From contig JAQWNM010000010.1 of assembly GCA_029268615.1 (NCBI GenBank), positions 248,001 to 312,000 of the forward strand: DNA of 64,000 nucleotides, given 5' to 3'. Of this stretch, positions 1 through 8,918 are shown piece after piece. A program made the translations under genes and the position numbers. This DNA is from SAR86 cluster bacterium (GTDB lineage Bacteria > Pseudomonadota > Gammaproteobacteria > Magnimaribacterales > Magnimaribacteraceae). Positions within the stretch are counted from its first letter, which is position 1. Each line of letters starts with the position of its first letter. Below the pieces are notes generated by a model that made no database searches, was not told where the DNA came from, and worked only from the letters and a program-made list of their open reading frames with translations.

Positions 1-80
1 AATAGAGAAATCACAACCAAGACAATTAGAGCGGCAAAACCTCCAACTAATTTAATTAAAAAGAGAAAAAAACGTTTCAT
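1..80 (-). CDS. N-terminal fragment of a membrane-anchored protein
   Basis: Only the first 26 codons are inside the window; the gene runs off its left edge. It begins with ATG at 80 (minus strand), followed by MKRFFLFLIK and a long run of hydrophobic residues, as in a signal anchor or signal peptide. The start resembles that of the membrane-anchored proteins at 135-539 and 1053-1478, so it may be another member of that small group, but too little is visible to say. Function unknown. Confidence 0.45.
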   Translation of the reverse strand, partial: MKRFFLFLIKLVGGFAALIVLVVISL

Positions 81-134
81 AGGTCTAATACTGTCATAAA
101 AAATTATCTATTAAAAGTAAGCTGAAAATTAATT

Positions 135-539
135 CTATTCTTTAATTTCCAAACGAAGAAAATACCTAGGAGGAAACCCTGTAAGTAATCTAAAAGATAA
201 TGAATGAGCATGCTCCTTGATAAGTTTAGCGTGCTCCTTACCTTCAACTGGAATGGCTAAATAAAGATTTTTTTTTCCTTTATACAATACCTCTACATTT
301 GGATTGGACTTAGCCTGCCTATACCATGCACGAGGCCAATGATTTGCTGAAACATAAAGCTTTCCGTCATTATTCACAGCTGAAAGTACTCTGTCTTTTG
401 ATTGATTATTATCTAAAGTAGTTATAACTAGAGTATTTGTATTTGTAGGTTGAGAATAGCCTAACCAAGACTCAAACACTACAACTAAACTAATATAACA
501 AAGGGCTAAGCTTATAAAAGTTATTCTTAAAATCTTCAT
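135..539 (-). CDS. Membrane-anchored deazaflavin-dependent nitroreductase-like (DUF385-type) protein
   Basis: The frame is open from a TTG at 596, but the ATG at 539 gives a clean N-terminal hydrophobic anchor (MKILRITFISLALCYISLVV) and is preferred; the protein is then about 134 residues. After the anchor comes a small beta-rich domain whose pattern (a GKLYVSAN segment, then PRAWYRQAKSNPNVEV and a closing beta strand) resembles the split-barrel fold of F420/deazaflavin-dependent nitroreductases. In that family the equivalent segment is GG-x-Y-V-V-A-S followed by W-x-x-N-L-x-x-x-P. The similarity is only moderate and cofactor use is not proven. It shares its layout and C-terminal R-L-E-I ending with the protein at 1053-1478, suggesting local duplication. 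Substrate unknown. Confidence 0.55.
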   Translation of the reverse strand: MKILRITFISLALCYISLVVVFESWLGYSQPTNTNTLVITTLDNNQSKDRVLSAVNNDGKLYVSANHWPRAWYRQAKSNPNVEVLYKGKKNLYLAIPVEGKEHAKLIKEHAHSLSFRLLTGFPPRYFLRLEIKE

Positions 540-642
540 ATTAAATTTATCTACTAACTTTAACTTGTATTGAAGAGCCTGGAAAGGCTTGAACAAAATC
601 TCTATGATTTATTTCTGTACGTCGATATTAAAATTTTTTGCA

Positions 643-1056
643 CTAATCTGTGAACTGATCTTTAGATCGCCATAAAGCTATCATCGGAATACAAAAAATT
701 AAAGCCGAAATAAAAGCTGCAGTTAAATTATTATCCTTTAATATATTCCAAACAAACATTGCTATAACAATTTGAGCAGCATAAATACTTGCCCATGGCC
801 ACATCCAAGTTTTCATTTGCCAAAAACCATAAGCACCCAAACCATAAATTAACCAATGTAAAGGCTCTGTAGCCTTCGCCCACCAACCTATCAGGGTGAA
901 ACCAAACCAAATTTCTTCATCTTCTGCTACTGGTTTTAAGAATAAATCAAAAGGTAAGTAGATAAAAGTCATATACAAGCAAAAATAAAATAACAATGAC
1001 ATCCACCAACTTCTTTTTTTCCAATCTTGTCTCAATAAATTCATTAAATTTTTCAT
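643..1056 (-). CDS. Hypothetical integral membrane protein, about 4 TM segments
   Basis: A 137-residue protein rich in Trp, Phe and Ile, with about four hydrophobic segments (roughly residues 18-38, 50-65, 70-95 and 112-130). An N-terminal basic stretch (RQDWKKR) suggests a cytoplasmic N-terminus. I recognise no family motif. Its start overlaps the end of the upstream gene at 1053-1478 by 4 bases (ATGA type), so the two are probably translated together. It sits between two soluble-domain proteins with membrane anchors and may be their membrane partner, which is inference from position only. Confidence 0.6.
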   Translation of the reverse strand: MKNLMNLLRQDWKKRSWWMSLLFYFCLYMTFIYLPFDLFLKPVAEDEEIWFGFTLIGWWAKATEPLHWLIYGLGAYGFWQMKTWMWPWASIYAAQIVIAMFVWNILKDNNLTAAFISALIFCIPMIALWRSKDQFTD

Positions 1057-1478
1057 ATTTTCTCTAGTCTCACTGGAATACCACTGCAGTTCTCTTTAGT
1101 TGTTGCGTTAAAGGTAAGCATTTCCAAAACCTTATCTGAGAGTCCGTACTTTTCTCTTCTCAAACTGTGATAAAAATCATGAGCCTCCCTGTCAGTAAAA
1201 GCTAAAAACTTACCTTCTTTCCCTTCTCTAATAATAGAAAGTTCAGGATCACTATTTAATTGTTGTATCCAGTATGTCTTGCTATCTCCATGTTCAATCC
1301 ATGATTGATTATCTGAGTCTACAACCCAAACTCTAATATTTTTATTACTACCATCAGCTTCTGGTCTAATTAGAGTTATCACCTCCCCACCTAGTTCAGA
1401 GAAGCCGAACATTAAAACTCCATAAACAATCACAGCACTTATTAAAACAACAACTATTTTTAAAAAGGGATTTTTCAT
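1053..1478 (-). CDS. Membrane-anchored DUF385-like small protein, paralogue of 135-539
   Basis: 141 residues with an N-terminal anchor (residues about 6-26, IVVVLISAVIVYGVLMFG), then a soluble domain. The segment VWVVDSDNQSWIEHG, then WIQQLNSDPELSI and a C-terminal PVRLEKI, runs parallel to the protein at 135-539. This suggests a divergent copy of the same split-barrel (deazaflavin nitroreductase-like) fold. No catalytic residue can be assigned. It is followed by the membrane protein at 643-1056 with a 4-base overlap. The family call is tentative; existence of the gene is well supported by the overlap and the open frame. Confidence 0.55.
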   Translation of the reverse strand: MKNPFLKIVVVLISAVIVYGVLMFGFSELGGEVITLIRPEADGSNKNIRVWVVDSDNQSWIEHGDSKTYWIQQLNSDPELSIIREGKEGKFLAFTDREAHDFYHSLRREKYGLSDKVLEMLTFNATTKENCSGIPVRLEKI

Positions 1479-1514
1479 AAAGTAATTTAAGCCTTTAAAG
1501 TATTTCTAAGGATC

Positions 1515-1886
1515 TCAAGCCATAGCTTCAAAGTAAGTATTACTATCAAAATAATCTCGCCAGACTTTAATTTTCCCATCTTGCATTTCAAACACTCCAA
1601 CACAAGGAAGATCCACAGCCTTGTCACCTGCCTGGGTACGATCAAGCCGCTCTACTATTACCAATTCACCTGCTGAAGCTATTGATAGAATATCCCAAGT
1701 GGTTTCGGTCCAAGGTTGAATAAAACCGGTTATAAATTGCCTTACATTTTCTTTACCCTTGACTGGCTCCATAGGTATATTGTGATAAACACCATCTTTA
1801 GAAAAAAAATCTGCCAATTTATCTGCATTTAACTCAGACCAAGAAGAGATAAATTCTCTAATAATTTCTTCATTTTTCTCTAACAT
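1515..1886 (-). CDS. Limonene-1,2-epoxide hydrolase / SnoaL-like protein
   Basis: A 123-residue cone-shaped alpha+beta barrel protein. The residues used by limonene-1,2-epoxide hydrolase appear to be present in order: Tyr34 and Asn36 (YHN), Arg80 and Asp82 (ERLDR), and Asp111 (WRDYFD). These match the Tyr53/Asn55 and Arg99-Asp101-Asp132 set of the Rhodococcus enzyme in spacing. In that enzyme the set activates water to open an epoxide in one step. It could equally act on another small hydrophobic epoxide, or be a SnoaL-type isomerase. A strong AGGAGG ribosome site lies just upstream of the ATG at 1886, so the start is secure. It seems to have its own promoter after the fnr gene. Confidence 0.75.
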   Translation of the reverse strand: MLEKNEEIIREFISSWSELNADKLADFFSKDGVYHNIPMEPVKGKENVRQFITGFIQPWTETTWDILSIASAGELVIVERLDRTQAGDKAVDLPCVGVFEMQDGKIKVWRDYFDSNTYFEAMA

Positions 1887-2000
1887 ATAAATTCCTTCCT
1901 CCTAATACTTATTTTAAAGAAACCAATAATTAATTTCTACCTTGAGAGAGATTCACTGACCGTATGAAGGAATAGTAAATCTATATGGTCTAAAATTTTT

Positions 2001-2720
2001 TTATTTTAAGGAACTTCTTTGAAAAAGTGTTTTTTTGTCATTTATTGTGCATTCTTTATTGCCAAAATTTACAAGTCCTTCTTTATTTAACTTAGTTATC
2101 ACTCTACTTAAACTTTCTGGTCTCATTTGAAGTAATTTTGCTATTTCAGCTTTAGTTACAGGTACAGGAAACTGATAACTTGATTTGACTTCCAATTTGA
2201 GCTTTGAGCTTACAATAAATATCCAAGTAATAAGTCGTTGTTCTGAGTTACCTTTTGTAAGACTTTGAGCCCATCTTAGTTGTTTAGATAATTGACCGCT
2301 GATGGCTTTGCTAATGTGCAAAGCTAATTGAGATTCTCTACAAGCAAAGGTTTCCAAATTATGATAATTAATTAAACAAAGATCAGAATCCTCTGTAGAA
2401 ACTGCAAAGTGAGAGTATCTTTTAAAGGAAATACAATCCAAAGCTAGAAATTCTCCTGGAAAGAATAGACCCTCTATTAATTCTTCACCGTCTTTATCCA
2501 GACTGAAAGTTTTTACGCATCCTGACCGAATTGTATAAATTGATTGAAATTCATCTCCTTGTCTGTACACCAATTTTCCTTTAACAAAAGAAGTTTGTTG
2601 GGCTAGATCAGAAGCAATTTTTTGAACAAAAGGTTCTTGCAGTGAAGGTAGTAACGATTTAGGAATGCATATATCACGATATTGACAAACTCTACATAGA
2701 GCTAAGTTATTTTTAGCCAC
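2001..2720 (-). CDS. fnr: FNR-type oxygen-sensing transcription regulator (Crp/Fnr family)
   Basis: 239 residues with the full FNR layout. The N-terminal cysteines C9, C12 and C18 (CxxC-x5-C) and C114 in the sensor barrel match the four ligands of the oxygen-labile [4Fe-4S] cluster of E. coli FNR. A cyclic-nucleotide-binding-type beta barrel covers about 25-120, then a dimer helix, then a C-terminal helix-turn-helix (about 188-212). The recognition helix reads ESLSR (E201, S204, R205), as in FNR, which reads TTGAT half-sites. The start is GTG. The gene follows a 56-codon gene by 9 bases and may share a transcript with the Rieske-like gene, whose promoter carries a perfect FNR box. Under low oxygen it should bind as a dimer; the sequence suggests autoregulation. 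Confidence 0.92.
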   Translation of the reverse strand: MAKNNLALCRVCQYRDICIPKSLLPSLQEPFVQKIASDLAQQTSFVKGKLVYRQGDEFQSIYTIRSGCVKTFSLDKDGEELIEGLFFPGEFLALDCISFKRYSHFAVSTEDSDLCLINYHNLETFACRESQLALHISKAISGQLSKQLRWAQSLTKGNSEQRLITWIFIVSSKLKLEVKSSYQFPVPVTKAEIAKLLQMRPESLSRVITKLNKEGLVNFGNKECTINDKKTLFQRSSLK

Positions 2721-2729
2721 ACTTCTATT

Positions 2730-2900
2730 CTATTTGTTTAATTTTGATTCTACTACTTTAATATTAGCATACAGAGTCTCAATTTCTTCTCCATCTCCTG
2801 TCCAAAAACAAAGACCATCTTCATCTTCTAGCTTGGAAAGTTGTTGTTTCAACATTTTAAGTTCTTTTCTTAAAGAGTCCTTTGTTTTATCTTTATCCAT
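2730..2900 (-). CDS. Small coiled-coil protein, 56 aa, upstream of fnr
   Basis: ATG at 2900 opens a 56-codon frame ending in TAG at 2730-2732. The protein begins MDKDKTKDSLRKELKM and continues with heptad-like leucines and charged residues (about 8-26), then a DGLCFWTGDGEE segment and a second short amphipathic helix. It is strongly charged and lacks a signal peptide or membrane segment. It ends 9 bases before the fnr start, which argues for co-transcription and for a real gene. No family is recognised. It may be a small regulatory or structural partner of FNR or of the Rieske-like protein, but that is speculation. Confidence 0.6.
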   Translation of the reverse strand: MDKDKTKDSLRKELKMLKQQLSKLEDEDGLCFWTGDGEEIETLYANIKVVESKLNK

Positions 2901-3013
2901 AAATCTCATTGAGGTACAAAGATAAACCCATTAAAAATATTCATAAAATCATGCAAGTAAGAAAGATTCAACCTAATTCTATTAGCGTTTGAAGTTCTGC
3001 CTTACTCCAAATT

Positions 3014-3403
3014 TTAGTCATTACCTTTTTCTTTCTTTTTCAAACTTGACCACCAAACGTAGACAAAACCATTGGTTTCCTTGGTTTTAAAGGAGTGACA
3101 AATAAGCCAAGGATAATCATTTAAGAGGAAGGTAGAGGTCCCTTTTAATCGCCCATTTTTATCCCAAAACATACGATGATTCGGACACACTAAATAGTCA
3201 TTTTCTATCTTGCCGACTGCCATATCTTCCCCCATAAAAGGGCAGAACCTCTCCAAGGCAACAACACTACCTTTGCTGGTACGCCACAAACATAATGAAG
3301 TTATAAAGTCTGGACGAGAAAGGCCATAGGGTCGATCCTTCGTGACTTCTATTGAAGTTGCTACTTTATTCCAGCCTTCATAGGATAACTGATTAGGATT
3401 CAT
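3014..3403 (-). CDS. Rieske-like ferredoxin-domain protein with a lost first-pair histidine
   Basis: A 129-residue protein with the size and pattern of a stand-alone Rieske [2Fe-2S] domain. The first ligand pair, normally C-x-H, reads C54-P-F56. The second pair is intact as C73-P-N-H76 and is followed by the usual aromatic/glycine turn (MFWDKNG). The codon at residue 56 is TTT, read directly from the minus strand, so a normal 2Cys-2His cluster is unlikely unless another residue substitutes. The gene lies 3' of a perfect FNR box with a matching -10 element and 5' of fnr, so it is probably expressed under low oxygen. Its job is unknown; loss of ligands is also known in NirD-type Rieske-like folds. 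Confidence 0.75.
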   Translation of the reverse strand: MNPNQLSYEGWNKVATSIEVTKDRPYGLSRPDFITSLCLWRTSKGSVVALERFCPFMGEDMAVGKIENDYLVCPNHRMFWDKNGRLKGTSTFLLNDYPWLICHSFKTKETNGFVYVWWSSLKKKEKGND

Positions 3404-3408
3404 CTTCT

Positions 3409-3513
3409 TTAAAAGAAAGTTTCAGTCAAATAAGCAGTTGCAGAATTTTGAAATCTACTCTTATCTAAGCTGATTAGAATTGTATCAGCCTTTCTTTGTT
3501 TTAACTTATTCAT
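3409..3513 (-). CDS. Possible 34-aa leader ORF ahead of the Rieske-like gene
   Basis: ATG at 3513 opens 34 codons (starts MNKLKQRKADTILISLDKSR) ending with TAA five bases before the Rieske-like start. The predicted start of the FNR-dependent transcript falls only about 7 bases before this ATG, so the ORF would be nearly leaderless. There is no Shine-Dalgarno sequence. It may be a true small protein, a translated leader, or chance; the call rests only on position and an open frame. Confidence 0.22.
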   Translation of the reverse strand: MNKLKQRKADTILISLDKSRFQNSATAYLTETFF

Positions 3514-3526
3514 TAGAGACTTCTAA

Positions 3527-3567
3527 ATCTTACATGAAAGAAAACAAAGGTAATTGATCTAGATCAA
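3527..3567 (-). promoter_or_regulatory. FNR box plus -10 element (class II FNR-dependent promoter)
   Basis: The sequence TTGATctagATCAA at 3554-3567 is a perfect match to the FNR consensus TTGAT-N4-ATCAA. Downstream on the minus strand, TAAGAT at 3532-3527 is a good -10 hexamer. With the start of transcription near 3520 the box is centred close to -41, the classic class II activator position. The promoter would drive the Rieske-like gene and possibly the 56-aa gene and fnr. Confidence 0.7.
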
Positions 3568-3616
3568 TTCTTGTAAATATTAATACAAAGGAAACTAAAT
3601 TAAAATTTAATTAAGT

Positions 3617-3693
<77 letters not shown>

Positions 3694-3712
3694 GTTTATT
3701 GACGGGGTGCGC

Positions 3713-3718
3713 ATTTTA
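3713..3718 (-). promoter_or_regulatory. Likely -10 element of the tRNA-Ile promoter
   Basis: TAAAAT on the minus strand at 3718-3713 is followed by the GC-rich stretch GCGCACCCCG before the tRNA 5' end at 3693. A GC-rich discriminator directly after the -10 is typical of stable-RNA promoters under stringent control. The -35 element is not clear. Confidence 0.35.
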
Positions 3719-3794
3719 ACTTTTATCTTAGAAAGATTAAAGTTAAGACTTTGATACAAGATACTTATTTATTTAAAAAATTTGAAAAACTATT

Positions 3795-4586
3795 TTAGTT
3801 CCGTATAGCTTTTAATAAGTAAATAATTGGCCCAGAAATCACATAAGTGGAAGCGCATACCACTAAAACAATGGGTGGATCTATGGAGATTAAGGCAATT
3901 ATGAAGACAGCAAAAAGAATAGCAAAAAAAGGCACTCTATTCCTTAGATTGATATCTTTAAAACTATAGTAAGGCACATTAACCACCATAAGCATCGTAA
4001 CTAGCCCAGTTAAAGAAGCAGTCAAAATTGCTAAGGAAAAAGAAACTGTCTCCTGTTGAATGCCAGAAGCACTAAGTGTCCACACAAAATAAACAATAAA
4101 AGCTGCTGCTACTGGACTTGGTAAACCAGAAAAGAATTTTGAATCCGTTAATTCTATTTCTACATTAAACCTTGCCAGTCTAAGCGCTGTAGCTGCTAAA
4201 TAAAGAAAAGATATCACCCAACCCACTCTACCTAATTCTTCAAGGCCCCATAAGAACACCATAATGGCAGGTGCTATTCCAAAGGATATCACATCACACA
4301 GACTATCATATTGAGCACCAAAAGGACTTTCTGCATTAGTTAATCTAGCAACCCTTCCATCTAAACCATCAAAAATTTGTGCAGCAAATATGGCCATCCC
4401 TGCGAGAATAAAATTACTTTCTATAGATGCAATTATCGCAAAGAAACCCGAAAATAAAGAAGCTGTTGTAAATAGGTTAGGCAATAAGAAGATACCTTTT
4501 CTTTTAACTCTTTTGCCTGCCTCGGAGACTATTTCTTCATGTTCATCATAAAGAGGAGGTATAGAATCTTTTGTTTCTTTGGACAC
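3795..4586 (-). CDS. pssA: CDP-diacylglycerol--serine O-phosphatidyltransferase
   Basis: 263 residues of an integral membrane CDP-alcohol phosphatidyltransferase. It makes phosphatidylserine from CDP-diacylglycerol and L-serine, the first step to phosphatidylethanolamine. The signature D-G-x2-A-R-x8-G-x3-D-x3-D is present as DGLDGRVAR, then FGAQYDSLCD. About eight hydrophobic segments follow an acidic cytosolic N-terminus. The start is GTG at 4586, 8 bases after ilvC, with no clear ribosome site. The order ilvB-ilvN-ilvC-pssA is the one seen in Pseudomonas, so it is likely the last gene of that operon. Confidence 0.93.
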   Translation of the reverse strand: MSKETKDSIPPLYDEHEEIVSEAGKRVKRKGIFLLPNLFTTASLFSGFFAIIASIESNFILAGMAIFAAQIFDGLDGRVARLTNAESPFGAQYDSLCDVISFGIAPAIMVFLWGLEELGRVGWVISFLYLAATALRLARFNVEIELTDSKFFSGLPSPVAAAFIVYFVWTLSASGIQQETVSFSLAILTASLTGLVTMLMVVNVPYYSFKDINLRNRVPFFAILFAVFIIALISIDPPIVLVVCASTYVISGPIIYLLKAIRN

Positions 4587-4594
4587 TTAAATTT

Positions 4595-6115
<1,521 letters not shown>

Positions 6116-6128
<13 letters not shown>

Positions 6129-7873
6129 GACCCTGTTTTTCTTGTCTTATCTAAATGCATATCTGCCAAAGACATTGAAGCTTCTAACATAGGATAAACA
6201 TGCTCTTCAGGGTCTACATCAATATCTAAAAAAACTAATTTTGTCTTCATTTTAAAACACTGCTTCATAGCTTTCTTGAGATCTTTATAATGAGTAACTT
6301 TTATTCCTACGTGACCATAAGATTCTGCTAATTTTATAAAATCTGGTAAAGAATCTTCATAAGTACTGTGTGATAATCTTCCATCGTACTGCATATCTTG
6401 CCATTGTTTTACCATTCCCAGGGCTGCATTATTAACATTGATTATTTTTATAGGTAGTCCATATTGAAGACACGTAGATAATTCTTGAATACACATCTGA
6501 ATACTCCCTTCTCCAGTAACGCATGCAACTATGTCATCAGGGAAGGCAAATTGAACACCCATAGCTGCTGGAAGGCCAAATCCCATAGTGCCTAATCCTC
6601 CAGAATTAATCCACCTTCTTGGTTTATCAAATTTATAGTACTGAGCAGCAAACATTTGATGCTGGCCAACATCGGATGTAACAAATGCATCCCCTTTAGT
6701 TTCTTTATATAAAGCCTGTATTACCTGTTGTGGTAATATTTTCTTTCCTTTAGGTCTCTTATCTATTAAATCATGATCCAAGCCGTAATCTTTTTTCCAC
6801 CCCTTAATCTTTTTGTGCCAAGGACCTATCTTATCTTTCTCTATTAGATGTTTTTTCTTAATTAAACCTTCATAAATACTCTTCAACACAGATTTTGTTG
6901 ATCCCACTATAGGAACATCTATGTCTATAATTTTATCAATTGATGCCGGATCAATGTCAATGTGGATCTTTTTTGATTCCAAAGAAAATTTCTTTGGATT
7001 ATTAGTAATCCGATCATCAAACCTTGCCCCAACTGCAAATATAAGGTCACTTTCATGCATCGCCATATTTGCTTCATAAGTTCCATGCATTCCAAGCATT
7101 CCTAAAAATCTATTCTCATTTGCAGGATAAGCTCCTAAGCCCATTAAAGTACTTGTTACAGGGAAATCTAATAATTTAGCAACTTTTATTAACTCCTTTG
7201 AAGCATTAGCATTAATCACACCACCTCCAGAATAAATAACTGGCCGTTTTGCTTGTAGTAATAATTTAATAGCTCTTTTTATCTGACCTGGATGCCCATC
7301 TTCTTTAGGTTTATAGGATCTAATAGAAATATTCTTTTTGTATTTATAGGAAACTCGATGCTCTGCATCGGTTAGATCTTTTGGAATATCTACAACAACA
7401 GGTCCAGGCCTCCCAGAAGTAGCAATATAAAAAGCCTTACTTATAATATCAGGTATATCTTCGGCTCTTTGTACTAAAAAGTTATGCTTTACTACAGGTC
7501 TTGATATTCCAATCATGTCTGTTTCTTGAAAAGCGTCAGTTCCAATTAAAGGGGCTTTTACCTGGCCTGAAATAATCACTAAAGGAATGGAATCCATAAA
7601 GGCCGTAGCTATTCCAGTAATTGCATTGGTTGCGCCTGGTCCGGAGGTCACAAGAGCAACTCCAGGTTTGCCTGAAGCTCTCGCATACCCATCTGCTGCA
7701 TGAACTGCAGCTTGCTCGTGTCGCACTAAAATATGTTTTATGTCTTTTTGCTGAAATAAAGCATCATAAATAAATAAAGCCGCTCCTCCTGGGTAACCAA
7801 ACAGAAGATCTGTACCTGCATCGCGTAAAGAAAGCATTAAAGCTTCTGCGCCTGAAACGTTTTTTATTGCCAC
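6116..7873 (-). CDS. ilvB: Acetolactate synthase large (catalytic) subunit
   Basis: 585 residues with the three-domain thiamine-diphosphate enzyme layout. The N-terminal pyrimidine domain has GYPGGAALFIYDAL with the following R-H-E-Q-A-A glutamate loop. An FAD/Rossmann-like middle domain follows. The C-terminal diphosphate-binding domain carries GEGSIQM followed by NNAALGMVKQWQ. It condenses two pyruvates, or pyruvate plus 2-oxobutyrate. The start codon is GTG at 7873. The leader before it is about 45 bases if the promoter noted at 7923-7950 is used, so there is no room for a classic ilv attenuator. First gene of ilvB-ilvN-ilvC-pssA. Confidence 0.96.
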
Positions 7874-7922
7874 TTTATTGAATATTTATAATTTTTAGCT
7901 CTACCTTAGAAGAAGTCGAAGG

Positions 7923-7950
7923 ATTGTGACATCCAAAAAACCTAAGTCAA
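7923..7950 (-). promoter_or_regulatory. Candidate promoter of the ilvB operon
   Basis: On the minus strand TTGACT (7950-7945) and CACAAT (7928-7923) lie 16 bases apart, matching the -35 and -10 consensus at 5 of 6 and 4 of 6 positions. The start of transcription would be near 7916, about 43 bases before the GTG. Read by eye only. Confidence 0.35.
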
Positions 7951-7973
7951 GAAATAGAGTTTCAATATTTTAA

Positions 7974-8918
7974 TTACCTTTGGGGTATTTTACTAAATGA
8001 AAACATAAAATCTTTATCCCTTTTTATCACTATATTGGCAATCTTGGGGACTTCTTTGAAAATATGATGAGTTAATCTTTCATAATGCATAACAAATCTA
8101 TTTACTTCCTTCTTTGTCATAATTTTACTTAAATCTTTTGGATCTGATAAATTCTTAGCTAAAGTTTGCTCTTGCAACCACCTACTATCAAATACAGTCT
8201 GCATATCTGGCACTTCAATCATAATAAGAATATCAAACAAAGAAAATAAATCTTGGTATTGATTTTTTAAGGCATTATTGCTCCATTTCCACCAAATTCC
8301 TTCCGGATCCTCTTCCTTTTCTAAAATATTAATTGGTCCTTTCCAAGAATTATCTTTTTCTGGTGGAACACCTCCACACCAAGCATCAAAAAAAATAAAA
8401 TCTGGTCTTCCCCTAAATACTGGCCAATCCTTTTTAGGTTTTCTTCTATCTTGAGGTTTTGAAAAAGATGGTATCAAAGTCTGAGTCTCTGAATCTGCAT
8501 TAAATAATTCTTCTATGGTATCAATTCCTAATTGGATATCATGAGTACCGGGAACTCCTCTTACTTTACATAATTTATGGATCGTTTCAGACATGTTTAA
8601 TCTTTCTTCATAAGTCTTATAAATATCATCAATTGAAAATCCAACAGAGTTCTTATTTTTATAAGCGCCCAAAGCAATTTGTACAAGTTCAGATAGAGTA
8701 GTTTTTCCTGAACCTTGCCCTCCAGAAAAACAAACTTTAAGAGGCATTTCTGAACTACTTCTCTCAGAAAGATAAGCTGCCAATGGACAAACAATGTCTA
8801 ATAGAAAATTACTTCCAAAGATTTCAATAGATTTATCGATGCAATGAGCTTGTAAGAGCTCATGTGAGCTATCAAATATTTCTTTAGAAACTGAATCTTC
8901 TATCATAGTAAATTTCAT
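7974..8918 (-). CDS. D-glycerate 3-kinase-like P-loop kinase
   Basis: 314 residues. The Walker A loop is SGGQGSGKT (about 65-73). It is followed by a D-D-I-Y segment, the family-typical RGVPGTHD motif, and a late DAWCGG block. These are features of the plant/yeast-type glycerate kinase family (YGR205w/GLYK), unlike the GarK/GlxK fold. The expected reaction is ATP-dependent phosphorylation of D-glycerate to 3-phosphoglycerate, though some members have unproven substrates. It overlaps the stop of the upstream dehydrogenase gene by one base (TAATG), so the pair is translated together. That pairing fits a tartronate semialdehyde to glycerate to 3-phosphoglycerate route (inference). Confidence 0.8.
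   Translation of the reverse strand: MKFTMIEDSVSKEIFDSSHELLQAHCIDKSIEIFGSNFLLDIVCPLAAYLSERSSSEMPLKVCFSGGQGSGKTTLSELVQIALGAYKNKNSVGFSIDDIYKTYEERLNMSETIHKLCKVRGVPGTHDIQLGIDTIEELFNADSETQTLIPSFSKPQDRRKPKKDWPVFRGRPDFIFFDAWCGGVPPEKDNSWKGPINILEKEEDPEGIWWKWSNNALKNQYQDLFSLFDILIMIEVPDMQTVFDSRWLQEQTLAKNLSDPKDLSKIMTKKEVNRFVMHYERLTHHIFKEVPKIANIVIKRDKDFMFSFSKIPQR

Noticed and set aside
1995-2020. AT-rich inverted repeat TAAAAT...ATTTTA after fnr as a terminator
   Set aside because: The stem has no G-C pairs and no T tract follows, so it would not be stable.
2734-2925. Plus-strand 63-codon frame opposite the small gene upstream of fnr
   Set aside because: The minus-strand 56-codon frame has better composition and operon placement; the plus-strand frame is its shadow.
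2960-3022. 17-codon frame overlapping the stop of the Rieske-like gene (starts MTKIWSKAELQTL)
   Set aside because: Too short to support; it may be a relic of a lost gene but nothing else backs it.
6500-6560. GEGS in place of GDGS in the thiamine-diphosphate motif of acetolactate synthase
   Set aside because: As far as I recall, the same Glu occurs in Pseudomonas-type acetolactate synthases, so it is not unusual.
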